This document shows, piece after piece, positions 43,249 to 52,331 of a DNA stretch of 64,000 nt (positions within the stretch are counted from its first letter, which is position 1; each line of letters begins with the position of its first letter). Location of the stretch: the NCBI GenBank assembly GCA_016125165.1, contig WGMH01000007.1:62001-126000 (forward strand). Direction: 5' to 3'. Under the pieces are notes generated by a model. It was given only the letters and a program-made list of their open reading frames with translations, did not search any database and was not told where the DNA came from. The position numbers and the translations under genes were made by a program. Source of the DNA: Alphaproteobacteria bacterium (GTDB lineage Bacteria > Pseudomonadota > Alphaproteobacteria > Micropepsales > Micropepsaceae).

Positions 43249-45671
43249 GCCACGCCGGCCGCCGCAGCATCGGTGTCTATCAACCGCGCTCGCGCAAGGG
43301 CGCCATCGCCGATTCCCTTGCCGAGACGCGGCTGATGCTGGCGCGCTTCATGCGCACGCTTTCGCTGCGCGCGGGCGGCGCGATCCTGTTTCTTTCCTCC
43401 GCCGCATCGCTGGTGGCGCTGGCGAGCTATAGCGCCACCGATTCCAGCTTGAACAACGCCACCGGCCGCACCGCCTCCAATCTTCTGGGCAGCGTGGGCG
43501 CGGTGGCCGCAGACCTTCTGCTGCAATCCATCGGCATCGCGGCGCTGGCATTTCTGGCCGCGCCCGCCGTGTGGGGCATTGCGGCGTTGGGCGGCAAACA
43601 GGTGCGCCACCAGGTGTGGCGCGGCATCGCATGGCCGCTGGGCGTGATCTGTCTTTCGGCAGGGCTTGGCGTTTTGCCCGCGCCATCCGCATTGCCTGCT
43701 GGCGCGGGCGGCATTCTGGGGCTGACCGCGCAGGGCCTGTCGCGCATGGCTGCCACCTCCTATGGCCTGCCGTGGCTCGAAATGGCGTTGCCGCTTCTGC
43801 TTCTGGTGGCCGGCCTGCCGCTGGCTTTCGTGGCGACGGGTCTCCGCTTCCGCCCGCTGATGCGCCATGTGGTGAACGCATCGGCGTTTTTCGTGTGGGC
43901 CGGATCGATGCTGCGCATTCCCTCCTTCGGTTTCCTGAGCAAGGACCGCGAGGAAGACTATGACGCGGATTACGACACCGAGGATTACGAGGAAGAAGAG
44001 GACGACGACGAGGATGCCGGAGCGCTCGGTATCTCCGACGCGCCGGAACCCATCGCCGCCACGCGCCTGGCCGAACGCCGCGAAAGCCGCATCAAGCGCG
44101 AAGCCGCGCGCAAGGCCGCCACCAATGCCGGGCGCAAGCAGCCCGCGCTCAATCTTTCCTCCGGCGAATATCAGCTGCCCGCGCTGGGGCTTCTGGCCGA
44201 GCCGATCCACAATCCCGATCAGGCCCAGCTTTCCGACGACGCGCTGGAAGAAAACGCGCGCATGCTGGAAGCCATCTTGAACGACTTTGCCGTAAAGGGC
44301 CGCATTGTGGCCGTGCGCCCCGGCCCGGTGGTGACACTCTACGAATTCGAGCCGGCAGCGGGCGTGAAGTCTTCGCGCGTGGTGAGCCTTTCCGATGACG
44401 TGGCGCGCTCCATGAGCGCGGTCGCGGCGCGCATTGCGGTGATACCGGGGCGCAACGTGATCGGCATCGAATTGCCGAACCAGCATCGCGAAACGGTGTT
44501 CCTGCGCGAGCTTCTGGCCGCGCCAGAGTATGAAAAGGCGCGCGCGCCGCTGCTGCTGGCGCTCGGCAAGACCATCGGCGGCGAGCCGGTGATGGCCGAT
44601 CTCGCGAAGATGCCTCACCTCTTGATCGCGGGCACAACCGGCTCTGGCAAATCGGTGGCGCTGAACACGATGATCCTGTCGCTGCTCTATCGCATGGCGC
44701 CGGAGCATTGCCGCCTCATCATGATCGACCCGAAGATGCTGGAGCTTTCCGTCTATGACGGCATTCCGCATCTGCTAGCACCTGTGGTTGTCGATCCGAA
44801 GAAAGCCGTCGTCGCGCTCAAATGGGCGGTGCGCGAGATGGAAGAACGCTATCTGAAGATGTCGAAGCTCGGCGTGCGCGGCGTCGAAGCCTTCAACGAG
44901 CGCGTGCGCAAGGCCAAGGACAAGGGCGAAGTCCTGAAGCGCACCGTGCAGACCGGCTTCGACCGCGAAACCGGCAAGCCGATCTACGAAGACCAGCCGC
45001 TCGAACTCGAACCGATGCCGTTCATCGTTGTGGTCGTGGACGAAATGGCCGACCTTATGATGATCTCCGGCAAGGAGATCGAAGGGGCGGTGCAGCGCCT
45101 GGCGCAGATGGCGCGCGCGGCGGGCATTCACCTGATCGCGGCGACGCAGCGCCCGTCGGTGGACGTGATCACCGGCACCATCAAGGCGAACTTCCCGACG
45201 CGCATTTCGTTTCAGGTCACTTCCAAGATCGACAGCCGCACCATCCTTGGCGAGCAGGGCGCGGAACAGCTTCTCGGCTCCGGCGACATGCTGCACATGA
45301 TGGCGGGCGGGCGCATCCGCCGCGTGCACGGCCCCTTCGTGAGCGATCACGAGGTGGAAGATGTCGTGCGCTTCCTGAAATCGCAGGGCGCGCCGGAATA
45401 TCTGGATGCCGTCACCGAAGAACAGGACGAAGAGGGCGCCGATCCTTATTCGCTCTATGGCGGCAATTCGGATTCGGGCGACGATCTTTACGACAAGGCG
45501 CTTGCCATCGTGGCCCGCGACCGGAAGGCGACGACCTCCTATATCCAGCGGAGGTTGGAAATAGGATACAACCGCGCCGCCCGCCTGATCGAACGCATGG
45601 AAGAAGAAGGCGTCATCTCAAAGCCCAACCACAAGGGCCTGCGCGAAGTGCTGCTGCCAGATCACGGCTAA
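43245..45671 (+). CDS. ftsK: DNA translocase FtsK
   Basis: 808 residues. Four hydrophobic segments in the first 225 residues, then an acidic linker (about 236-257, mostly Asp/Glu), the alpha/beta motor domain with Walker A GTTGSGKS at about 463-470 and [33 protein letters not shown] (Walker B) and [27 protein letters not shown]-like text, and the C-terminal gamma winged helix ([27 protein letters not shown]) that reads KOPS. It pumps DNA and assists dimer resolution at the septum. The first codons overlap dapC. Confidence 0.95.
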   Translation: [808 protein letters not shown]

Positions 45672-45791
45672 CCCCGGACGCACCCCGGCCCGGGGCGTGA
45701 CCGCAGGCCCGCCATGCGCGGGCGGCATTGCCGGGCATTCTGCCGCCACAATTTCCTGTATAGTTGCAGGCAGGGTGTTCCGGAGGGGTTG

Positions 45792-46202
45792 ATGTCCTAC
45801 ATCGAAAAGTCGCTGGGCGCGCAGGAGCGCGTGATTGGCGAGGCGCATTTCCACTGGAGCTATACGCTTCTGGCGTGGCTGGCGCTGATCTTCCTCGGCA
45901 TCTTCCTCATCGGCATCTGGATCTTCTTCTCGATGATGATCCGCAAATGGACGACCGAGATTGCCGTGACCAGCCACCGCTTCATCAAGAAAACGGGCTG
46001 GATCTCGCTGCACACCGAAGAAATCTCGCTGCCCAACATCGAAGGCGTGGAAGTGAGCCAGAGCTTCTGGGGCCGCATCTTCAACTATGGCCATGTGCAA
46101 ATCGAAGGCACCGGCGTGGACAAGATCGCCACACCCGCCATCGCGGACCCCATCGGCTTTCGCCGCCTGATTGAAACGGCCAAGGACGAAGGCAAGAAGT
46201 GA
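45792..46202 (+). CDS. Bacterial PH-domain (bPH2) membrane protein
   Basis: 136 residues. Two adjacent hydrophobic segments (about 25-55; TLLAWLALIFLGIFLIGIWIFFS), then a bPH2/YdbS-YdbT-like domain: EIAVTSHRFIKKTGWISLHTEEISLPNIEGVEVSQSFWGRIFNYGHVQIEGTG in short runs. The motif sequence T-x-x-R-x-x-x-x-x-G and the SFWGRIFNYGxV element are typical. Function unknown; it is membrane bound and faces the cytoplasm. GGAGGGG lies 6 nt before the ATG. Confidence 0.87.
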   Translation: MSYIEKSLGAQERVIGEAHFHWSYTLLAWLALIFLGIFLIGIWIFFSMMIRKWTTEIAVTSHRFIKKTGWISLHTEEISLPNIEGVEVSQSFWGRIFNYGHVQIEGTGVDKIATPAIADPIGFRRLIETAKDEGKK

Positions 46203-46316
46203 CGGGCTGCCCGCGCGGCGCGTTTTGCCGCAACGGACGATAGCGCGCACCCTCGCCCCTCAACCTTGGAGCAGCATCGCGATAAGCTGGCGGGGTCTTA
46301 AACGGGGAAACGTTCC

Positions 46317-46700
46317 ATGAAGCTGCGTATTGTTGCCATTGCCGCCGCACTCTCAACCCTTGCCGCAGCGCCTGCGTCTGCTGGCGATGCAGCGCCGGAT
46401 GTGGCTGCGGGCAAAGGCGTTTTCGCGCGTTGCGCCATCTGTCACGACGCCACGAAGAACGGTCCCAACAAGATCGGGCCGAACCTGTTCGGTGTCGTTG
46501 GCCGCAAGGCGGGAACCCATGCGGGCTTCAATTATTCCGCGGCGATGAAAAATTCGGGCATCACCTGGACCGCCGACAAGCTCGATGTCTATCTGACGCA
46601 TCCGGCGCAAGTGGTGCCGGGCACGAAAATGGCATTCGCGGGCATCAGCAACAAAACCCAGCGCGCCAATCTGATCGCCTATCTGGGCACGCTGAAATAG
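46317..46700 (+). CDS. Periplasmic class I cytochrome c
   Basis: 127 residues. Signal peptide (1-22, APASA), then one cytochrome c domain with heme motif CAICH and axial Met in VVPGTKMAFAGI. The sequence ATKNGPNKIGPNLFGVVGRKAGTHAGFNYSAAMK is the class I c2/c550 signature and resembles the membrane cytochrome at 820. It is expected to carry electrons in the periplasm. It lies 125 nt before a cytochrome-porin fusion gene on the same strand, so it may be its periplasmic partner (inference). Confidence 0.92.
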   Translation: MKLRIVAIAAALSTLAAAPASAGDAAPDVAAGKGVFARCAICHDATKNGPNKIGPNLFGVVGRKAGTHAGFNYSAAMKNSGITWTADKLDVYLTHPAQVVPGTKMAFAGISNKTQRANLIAYLGTLK

Positions 46701-46825
46701 CGGCGAACGTGACGCCCAGCCTGACGTGGCGCGCCGGTTACAATCGCGCCACTTTGACAATTATCAGCCCGGTCCCGGTGGGGTGAGCGCACGGTGTCTC
46801 CGTCATGGAAATGGCGGAGGGCACC

Positions 46826-48211
46826 ATGCGCAACAACGATCTGTTTGCACCGGAACGCAATCTTGCATCGCACATCAAACATTTGTTGCTGGCAGTCACG
46901 GCCGCTGGCAGTTGGCTCGTCTGGCTGAGCAATCCGGCTTCGGCGCTGCCCGCGTTCGCGGCGCAAACGCAGCAGGCCTGCAGCGCCTGTCATGTTGGGG
47001 GATACGGGCCACAACTGACGCCGTATGGCCGCGAATTCAAGCTGGAAGGTTACACCGCGCGCGCTGGCGATGCGTTCAGCGCGCCGGTGTCGGCCATGGC
47101 GATTGTATCCTATTTGGCCACGGCGAAAGATCAGGCGAGCCCGCCTGCACCGCATTACGGCACCAACAACAATGTCACGCTCGATGAAGCGGGGCTGTTC
47201 CTTGCTGGCGGTTACGGCGATCACTTCGGCAGTTTCGCGCAGATAACCTATGACGGCGTTGGCCGTTCTGTTGCGTGGGACAACATGGATTTGCGCGCAA
47301 CCGACCGAGCAACGCTTGGGAGCCATGATGTTCTGTTCGGCGTTTCGCTGAACAACAATCCCGGCATTCAGGATGCATGGAACACGATGCCGGCATGGGG
47401 ATTTCCCTACACCGGCTCCGATCTGGCGCCGGGACCGGCGGCGGCAACGCTTATCTCCGATCCGCTGGCGACGAATGTGCTGGGGCTTTCGGCCTATGCG
47501 CTGTGGGATTCGCATCTTTACACGGAAGCCGGGCTTTATTGGTCGCTCGGCACCGGCATGCTGAAAACGCTCGGCGTCGATCCCGCCGATACGAGCCAGC
47601 TATCCGGCGCGGCGCCCTATTTCCGCGTGGCCTGGCAGGAGGACAATGGCGACAGCAATTACGAGATCGGCGCCTTCGCGATGTTCGCCAATCTCTATCC
47701 CGGCCGTGACAAGAGCACCGGAACGACCGACCGCTATAGCGATGTGGGGCTGGATGCGTCGTATCAGTTCGCCGGAACGGGCGAGGACACGATCACGGTC
47801 AACGCGCGCTATACGCATGAAAGCCAGAACCTCGCCGCATCGCAGATTCTCGGGGATGCGCTCGGCAAATCACTGACGCTGCAAGATCTGCGCGCGGACG
47901 TTTCCTACTACTACAAGAACACTTACGGCTTCAGCGTGAGCGCCTTCGATACCTGGGGCGCCTCCGACCCGTTGCTCTATGCTAGCAACCGCACCTTCGC
48001 GCCGGACAGCGCGGGCTTCAATTTCCAGGTCGATGTGACGCCGTGGGGCCGCGACGACGACACGCCGATGGGCGGCCGCTTCAACATGCGCGTGGGCCTG
48101 CAATACACCGCCTACACGAAGTTCGACGGCGCCAGCTCCAACTATGACGGCACCGGCCGCAATGCCTCGGACAACAACACGGTGCGGCTGTTCACCTGGG
48201 TGGCGATGTAG
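46826..48211 (+). CDS. Outer-membrane monoheme cytochrome-porin fusion, Cyc2-like
   Basis: 461 residues. An N-terminal hydrophobic export signal (about 18-40), then a single c-type heme motif CSACH at 52-56 in a short periplasm-facing segment that ends PYGREFKLEGYTA, then about 390 residues of amphipathic, aromatic-rich strands (GSFAQITYDGV, YTEAGLYWSLG, YFRVAWQEDNGDSNYEIGAFAMF) and a C-terminal aromatic-ended strand (RLFTWVAM), as expected for an outer-membrane barrel. This one-heme-plus-barrel plan is that of Cyc2, which oxidises extracellular Fe(II). The family also occurs in organisms not known to oxidise iron. GGAGGG precedes the ATG; upstream ATGs are less well placed. Confidence 0.72.
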   Translation: MRNNDLFAPERNLASHIKHLLLAVTAAGSWLVWLSNPASALPAFAAQTQQACSACHVGGYGPQLTPYGREFKLEGYTARAGDAFSAPVSAMAIVSYLATAKDQASPPAPHYGTNNNVTLDEAGLFLAGGYGDHFGSFAQITYDGVGRSVAWDNMDLRATDRATLGSHDVLFGVSLNNNPGIQDAWNTMPAWGFPYTGSDLAPGPAAATLISDPLATNVLGLSAYALWDSHLYTEAGLYWSLGTGMLKTLGVDPADTSQLSGAAPYFRVAWQEDNGDSNYEIGAFAMFANLYPGRDKSTGTTDRYSDVGLDASYQFAGTGEDTITVNARYTHESQNLAASQILGDALGKSLTLQDLRADVSYYYKNTYGFSVSAFDTWGASDPLLYASNRTFAPDSAGFNFQVDVTPWGRDDDTPMGGRFNMRVGLQYTAYTKFDGASSNYDGTGRNASDNNTVRLFTWVAM

Positions 48212-48465
48212 CTGTTAACTATCTGCGGCGTTCTGCCGCATAGTTCAGCCATATTGCAGCGCAACATAGATTTCCTGCCAACCTGGAGCCCTGCCTGACC
48301 GCGCTCCGGGTGGCGGGCTTTCGTTGACAGGAGCGCCGGACCGCGCCTAGTTTTTGCGCCGCACAAAAATGGCCCTGCCCACCAAGGCGTGGCCCGTGCG
48401 GCGTCCCGCGATAAGCAAATGGCCGCAAGCAGATCGGCCACCCAGGGGAAGGTTTTAAGAGCGTC

Positions 48466-49215
48466 ATGAAGGTACTCGTCCCGGTCAAACGGGTGATCGA
48501 CTACAACGTGAAGGTCCGCGTGAAGTCGGACGGCAGCGGCGTCGATCTCGCCAACGTCAAAATGAGCATGAACCCCTTCGACGAAATCAGCGTCGAAGAA
48601 GCCGTGCGGCTGAAAGAGAAGGGCAAGGCCACCGAGGTCATCGCCGTTTCCATCGGCCCGCAACAGGCATCGGAAACCATCCGCACCGCGCTCGCCATGG
48701 GCGCCGACCGCGGCATTCTGGTGAAGGTGGATGGCGATGTGGAACCGCTCGCCGTCGCCAAGATCCTGAAAGCCATCTGCGATGCCGAACAGCCGGGTCT
48801 TGTGATCCTGGGCAAGCAGGCGATCGACGACGATTCCAACCAGACCGGACAGATGCTCGCCGCCCTTCTGGGCTGGCCGCAGGGCACCTTCGCGCACAAG
48901 CTCGACATCGGCGAAGGCCAGATGAATGTGGAACGCGAAATCGACGGCGGTCTGCAGACCGTTGAGGTGAAGCTGCCCGCCATCGTCACCACCGATCTGC
49001 GCCTGAACGAGCCGCGCTATGCCTCGCTGCCGAACATCATGAAGGCGAAGAAGAAGCCGATCGATGAAAAGGCGCCCGGCGATTACGGCGTCGATACCGC
49101 GCCGCGCCTGAAGGTGCTGAAAGTCACCGAACCGGCAAAGCGCCAGGCCGGTGTGAAGGTGAAGGATGTCGCCGAACTCCTCGACAAACTCAAGAATGAA
49201 GCGGGAGTGATCTAA
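48466..49215 (+). CDS. etfB: Electron transfer flavoprotein beta subunit
   Basis: 249 residues. The N-terminus [41 protein letters not shown] (short runs) and the [13 protein letters not shown] and [20 protein letters not shown] regions are ETF-beta signatures. It binds AMP and with EtfA carries electrons from acyl-CoA dehydrogenases to ETF-ubiquinone oxidoreductase. Its stop codon overlaps the etfA start by 1 nt. The 254-nt leader upstream contains two inverted repeats (48219-48243 and 48420-48440) of unknown role. Confidence 0.96.
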   Translation: MKVLVPVKRVIDYNVKVRVKSDGSGVDLANVKMSMNPFDEISVEEAVRLKEKGKATEVIAVSIGPQQASETIRTALAMGADRGILVKVDGDVEPLAVAKILKAICDAEQPGLVILGKQAIDDDSNQTGQMLAALLGWPQGTFAHKLDIGEGQMNVEREIDGGLQTVEVKLPAIVTTDLRLNEPRYASLPNIMKAKKKPIDEKAPGDYGVDTAPRLKVLKVTEPAKRQAGVKVKDVAELLDKLKNEAGVI

Positions 49216-50150
49216 TGGCCTCGCTCGTCATTGCCGAACACGACAACAAGACCCTGAAGGATTCCACCGCCAAGACCGTTGCGGCAGCGGCACAGGTATC
49301 AACGCCCGTGCATGTGCTCGTTGCGGGTGCCGATTGCGCCGGTGTTGCCGAACAGGCCGCGAAGCTCGCAGGCGTCGAGAAGGTTCTCGTGGCCGAGGGC
49401 TACAACAAGATGCTGGCCGAGCCGATGGAAGCGCTGATCGTCGGGCTTTCCGGCGGCTATGACGCGATCCTCGCGCCCGCCACCACCAACGGCAAAAACT
49501 ATCTGCCGCGCGTGGCCGCGAAGCTGGACGTGCCGCAGATCTCCGAAATCCTGAAGGTCGTCAGCGCCGACACGTTCGAGCGCCCGATCTATGCGGGCAA
49601 CGCCATTCAGACGGTGCAGGCGCCTGCGGGCAAGAAGGTGATCACCGTGCGCGTGACCGCGTTCAAGCCGGTGGATTCCTCCGGCAGCGCGGCGATCGAG
49701 AACGCCCCGGCCGCCGCCGATCCGGGCATTTCCAAATTCGTGGGCGAAGAGCTTTCGAAGTCGGAACGTCCCGAACTCACCTCGGCCAAGATCGTGATTT
49801 CCGGCGGACGCGGCATGCAGTCCGGCGACAATTTCCACATGCTGGAAAAGATCGCCGACAAGCTGCATGCGGCGGTTGGCGCTTCGCGCGCGGCGGTGGA
49901 TGCGGGCTTCGTGCCGAACGACTATCAGGTCGGCCAGACCGGCAAGGTGGTTGCACCGGAGCTTTACATCGCCGTCGGCATTTCCGGCGCGATCCAGCAT
50001 CTGGCGGGCATGAAGGACTCCAAGGTCATCGCCGCCATCAACAAGGACGAAGAGGCCCCGATCTTCCAGGTGGCCGATTACGGGCTGGTGGCCGATCTGT
50101 TCAAGGCCGTGCCTGAAATGGAAGAGGAACTGACGAAGCTCGGCTACTGA
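49215..50150 (+). CDS. etfA: Electron transfer flavoprotein alpha subunit
   Basis: 311 residues. N-terminal alpha domain ([36 protein letters not shown]) and C-terminal FAD domain with [68 protein letters not shown] in pieces, and [16 protein letters not shown]. It carries the FAD that accepts electrons in beta-oxidation and amino acid catabolism. Followed after 32 nt by hbd in the same direction. Confidence 0.96.
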   Translation: MASLVIAEHDNKTLKDSTAKTVAAAAQVSTPVHVLVAGADCAGVAEQAAKLAGVEKVLVAEGYNKMLAEPMEALIVGLSGGYDAILAPATTNGKNYLPRVAAKLDVPQISEILKVVSADTFERPIYAGNAIQTVQAPAGKKVITVRVTAFKPVDSSGSAAIENAPAAADPGISKFVGEELSKSERPELTSAKIVISGGRGMQSGDNFHMLEKIADKLHAAVGASRAAVDAGFVPNDYQVGQTGKVVAPELYIAVGISGAIQHLAGMKDSKVIAAINKDEEAPIFQVADYGLVADLFKAVPEMEEELTKLGY

Positions 50151-50182
50151 GCCGCAGCTTCGCCTCCAACCCAAGGACGAAC

Positions 50183-51058
50183 ATGAGCATCGAGCGTATT
50201 GGAGTTATCGGTGCAGGCCAGATGGGAAGCGGCATCGCGCATGTGTGCGCGATCGCCGGTTTCGACGTCGTTCTGGAAGACATCAACAATGACGCGCTCA
50301 ACGCCGCCATCGGCCTGATCGAGCGCAACATGCACCGGCAAGCGGCGCGCGGCATGATCAAGGACGATCAGGTTGCGCCTGCCATCGCACGCATCCGCAC
50401 CAGCACCGCGCTCGACGCGATGCAGGACCGCGATCTGGTGATCGAGGCCGCCACCGAAGACGAAAGCGTCAAGCGCAAGATATTCCAGGATCTGTGCCCG
50501 CGCATTTCCGACAAGGCGCTGATCGCGACCAACACCTCGTCCATCTCCATCACGCGGCTTGCGGCATCGACGGACCGGCCGGAACATTTCATCGGCCTGC
50601 ACTTCATGAACCCGGTGCCGCTGATGCAGCTGGTCGAAGTGATCCGTGGCATTGCGACCGACGACTCCACCTTTCAGGCGGGTCTCGAACTGGTGCGCCG
50701 CCTCGGCAAGACTGTCGCCTATGCCGAAGACTTCCCCGCTTTCATCGTCAATCGCATCCTGATGCCGATGATCAATGAAGCGGTCTATACGCTCTATGAA
50801 GGCGTGGGCAACGTGGACGCCATCGACACGGCGATGCGCCTTGGCGCGAACCATCCAATGGGCCCCTTGCAGCTTGCAGACTTCATCGGCCTCGATACCT
50901 GCCTTTCGGTGATGCAGGTGCTGTACGAAGGCCTTGCGGATTCGAAGTACCGCCCCTGCCCGCTTCTGGTGAAGTATGTGGAAGCGGGCTGGCTCGGCAA
51001 AAAAACAGGCCGCGGCTTCTATGATTATCGCGGGGAAAACCCCGTGCCGACGCGGTAA
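50183..51058 (+). CDS. hbd: 3-hydroxybutyryl-CoA dehydrogenase
   Basis: 291 residues. NAD(P)-binding IGVIGAGQMGSGIAHVCA (GxGxxG at 10-15), ATNTSSISITRLA (catalytic Ser region), GLHFMNPVPLMQLVEVI (catalytic His/Glu), FIVNRILMPMINEAVY (Asn) and the C-terminal helical domain GANHPMGPLQLADFIGLDT. It interconverts acetoacetyl-CoA and 3-hydroxybutyryl-CoA in beta-oxidation or PHB/butyrate metabolism. Co-directional with etfBA, an arrangement common in Alphaproteobacteria. Confidence 0.95.
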   Translation: MSIERIGVIGAGQMGSGIAHVCAIAGFDVVLEDINNDALNAAIGLIERNMHRQAARGMIKDDQVAPAIARIRTSTALDAMQDRDLVIEAATEDESVKRKIFQDLCPRISDKALIATNTSSISITRLAASTDRPEHFIGLHFMNPVPLMQLVEVIRGIATDDSTFQAGLELVRRLGKTVAYAEDFPAFIVNRILMPMINEAVYTLYEGVGNVDAIDTAMRLGANHPMGPLQLADFIGLDTCLSVMQVLYEGLADSKYRPCPLLVKYVEAGWLGKKTGRGFYDYRGENPVPTR

Positions 51059-51116
51059 GTCTTTCGCATTTCGCTTTGCCCAGATTACACTCTCCGGGAA
51101 TTTTCCGGGGATCGAA

Positions 51117-52331
51117 ATGTCACACGTTTCCGCGCGCGTTCTTGCGCTTTGCATCACATTTTCCACGCCCGCCTTCGCGCATTCCGTAGAGATGCCCTGT
51201 TCGGCGAACCCGGCGGCCGCGGCAACCGTTGCACGCCCGGATGAGGCACTGCCGAAACCCGAGAACTTCCTGTTCTGGACACCGGAAGAACAGGCCATTG
51301 GCTATCGCAACGTGGAAAAGATCTTCCCCACCCACACCATCGCCAAAGGCACGAACACCACGCAGATGCCGCTCGCGGGCTGTGCATTTGAAGTGTTTTA
51401 CGATTTCAAGGGCAAGCCGTTCGACACCGCAGCCTTCATGGAAGAAAATCGCATCTCCGGATTGCTGGTGCTGAAGAACGGCAAAACGGTTCTGGAACGC
51501 TATGGCCTTGGCCGCACGGCCGCAGACCGCTGGACATCGTTCTCCGTCGCCAAGTCGATCACCTCTACGCTGGTGGGCGCGGCGATCAAGGATGGATTGA
51601 TCAAAGGCCTCGATGCGCCGGTGACCGATTACATTCGCGAGCTGAAAGGGTCGGCCTATGAAGGCGTGACGATCCGCCAGCTGCTGACCATGAGTTCGGG
51701 CGTAAAGTGGAACGAGGATTACGAAGACCCGAAATCCGACGTGAACGTGTTCGCGCGCTATGAGCCGGAGAACAAGGCCGACAATCCCATTGCCGCCTAC
51801 ATGGCGAAGCTGCCGCGCGAAGCGGAGCCCGGCACGAAATTCGTCTACAAGACCGGCGAATCCGATCTCATCGGCGTGCTTCTGTCACGCGTGCTGAAAG
51901 TTTCGCTTTCGGATTATCTCTCGGAGAAAATCTGGAAGCCGATGGGCGCGGAGCAGGACGGCGTGTGGATGACCGACCAGAGCGGCACCGAGCTTGGCGG
52001 CTGCTGCATCTCCATGACCCTGCGCGACTATGGCCGCTTCGGAATGTGGTTCGCAGCGGGCGGCGGTGATGTGCTGCCGAAGGACTGGACGAAGGAGGCC
52101 ACCGCGCCGCTTTACGATTCACACTGGGCTGGCACGCATTACGGCTTTCAGTGGTGGATCTATCCGGATGGTTCCTATGCCGCCGTTGGCATCTTTGGAC
52201 AGATGGTGCGCATCTACCCGAAGGAAAATTTGGTGATCGTGACCAACTCCGCCTGGCCGCACGCGGACGAGGATGCAAATTACGAGGTTACGGAGGCTTA
52301 TATCGCCGCGCTGCGCAAGACCTTGAACTAG
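51117..52331 (+). CDS. Serine hydrolase, beta-lactamase/6-aminohexanoate-dimer-hydrolase type
   Basis: 404 residues with a signal peptide (about 1-22, AFAHS). Penicillin-binding-like fold: SFSVAKSITSTLVGAAI gives the Ser-x-x-Lys pair; the second element appears as FVYKTGESDLIGVLL, with Tyr followed by Lys-Thr rather than the Tyr-x-Asn of true class C enzymes. The overall pattern (ISGLLVLKNGKTVLERYG, TIRQLLTMSSGVKW, CCISMTLRDYGRFGMWF) resembles NylB-like esterases and amidases. Periplasmic; substrate unknown. Its stop overlaps that of the convergent metallo-hydrolase by 4 nt. Confidence 0.85.
   Translation: MSHVSARVLALCITFSTPAFAHSVEMPCSANPAAAATVARPDEALPKPENFLFWTPEEQAIGYRNVEKIFPTHTIAKGTNTTQMPLAGCAFEVFYDFKGKPFDTAAFMEENRISGLLVLKNGKTVLERYGLGRTAADRWTSFSVAKSITSTLVGAAIKDGLIKGLDAPVTDYIRELKGSAYEGVTIRQLLTMSSGVKWNEDYEDPKSDVNVFARYEPENKADNPIAAYMAKLPREAEPGTKFVYKTGESDLIGVLLSRVLKVSLSDYLSEKIWKPMGAEQDGVWMTDQSGTELGGCCISMTLRDYGRFGMWFAAGGGDVLPKDWTKEATAPLYDSHWAGTHYGFQWWIYPDGSYAAVGIFGQMVRIYPKENLVIVTNSAWPHADEDANYEVTEAYIAALRKTLN

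Noticed and set aside
43179..44771. 530-codon open frame on the minus strand, rich in His, Arg and Gln
   Set aside because: Antisense to ftsK; composition is what the reverse of Ala/Leu/Asp codons gives. No ribosome site or motif.
48219..48440. Two inverted repeats in the etfB leader, considered as a riboswitch
   Set aside because: Short stems without a T-rich tail or conserved riboswitch core; left as unexplained hairpins.
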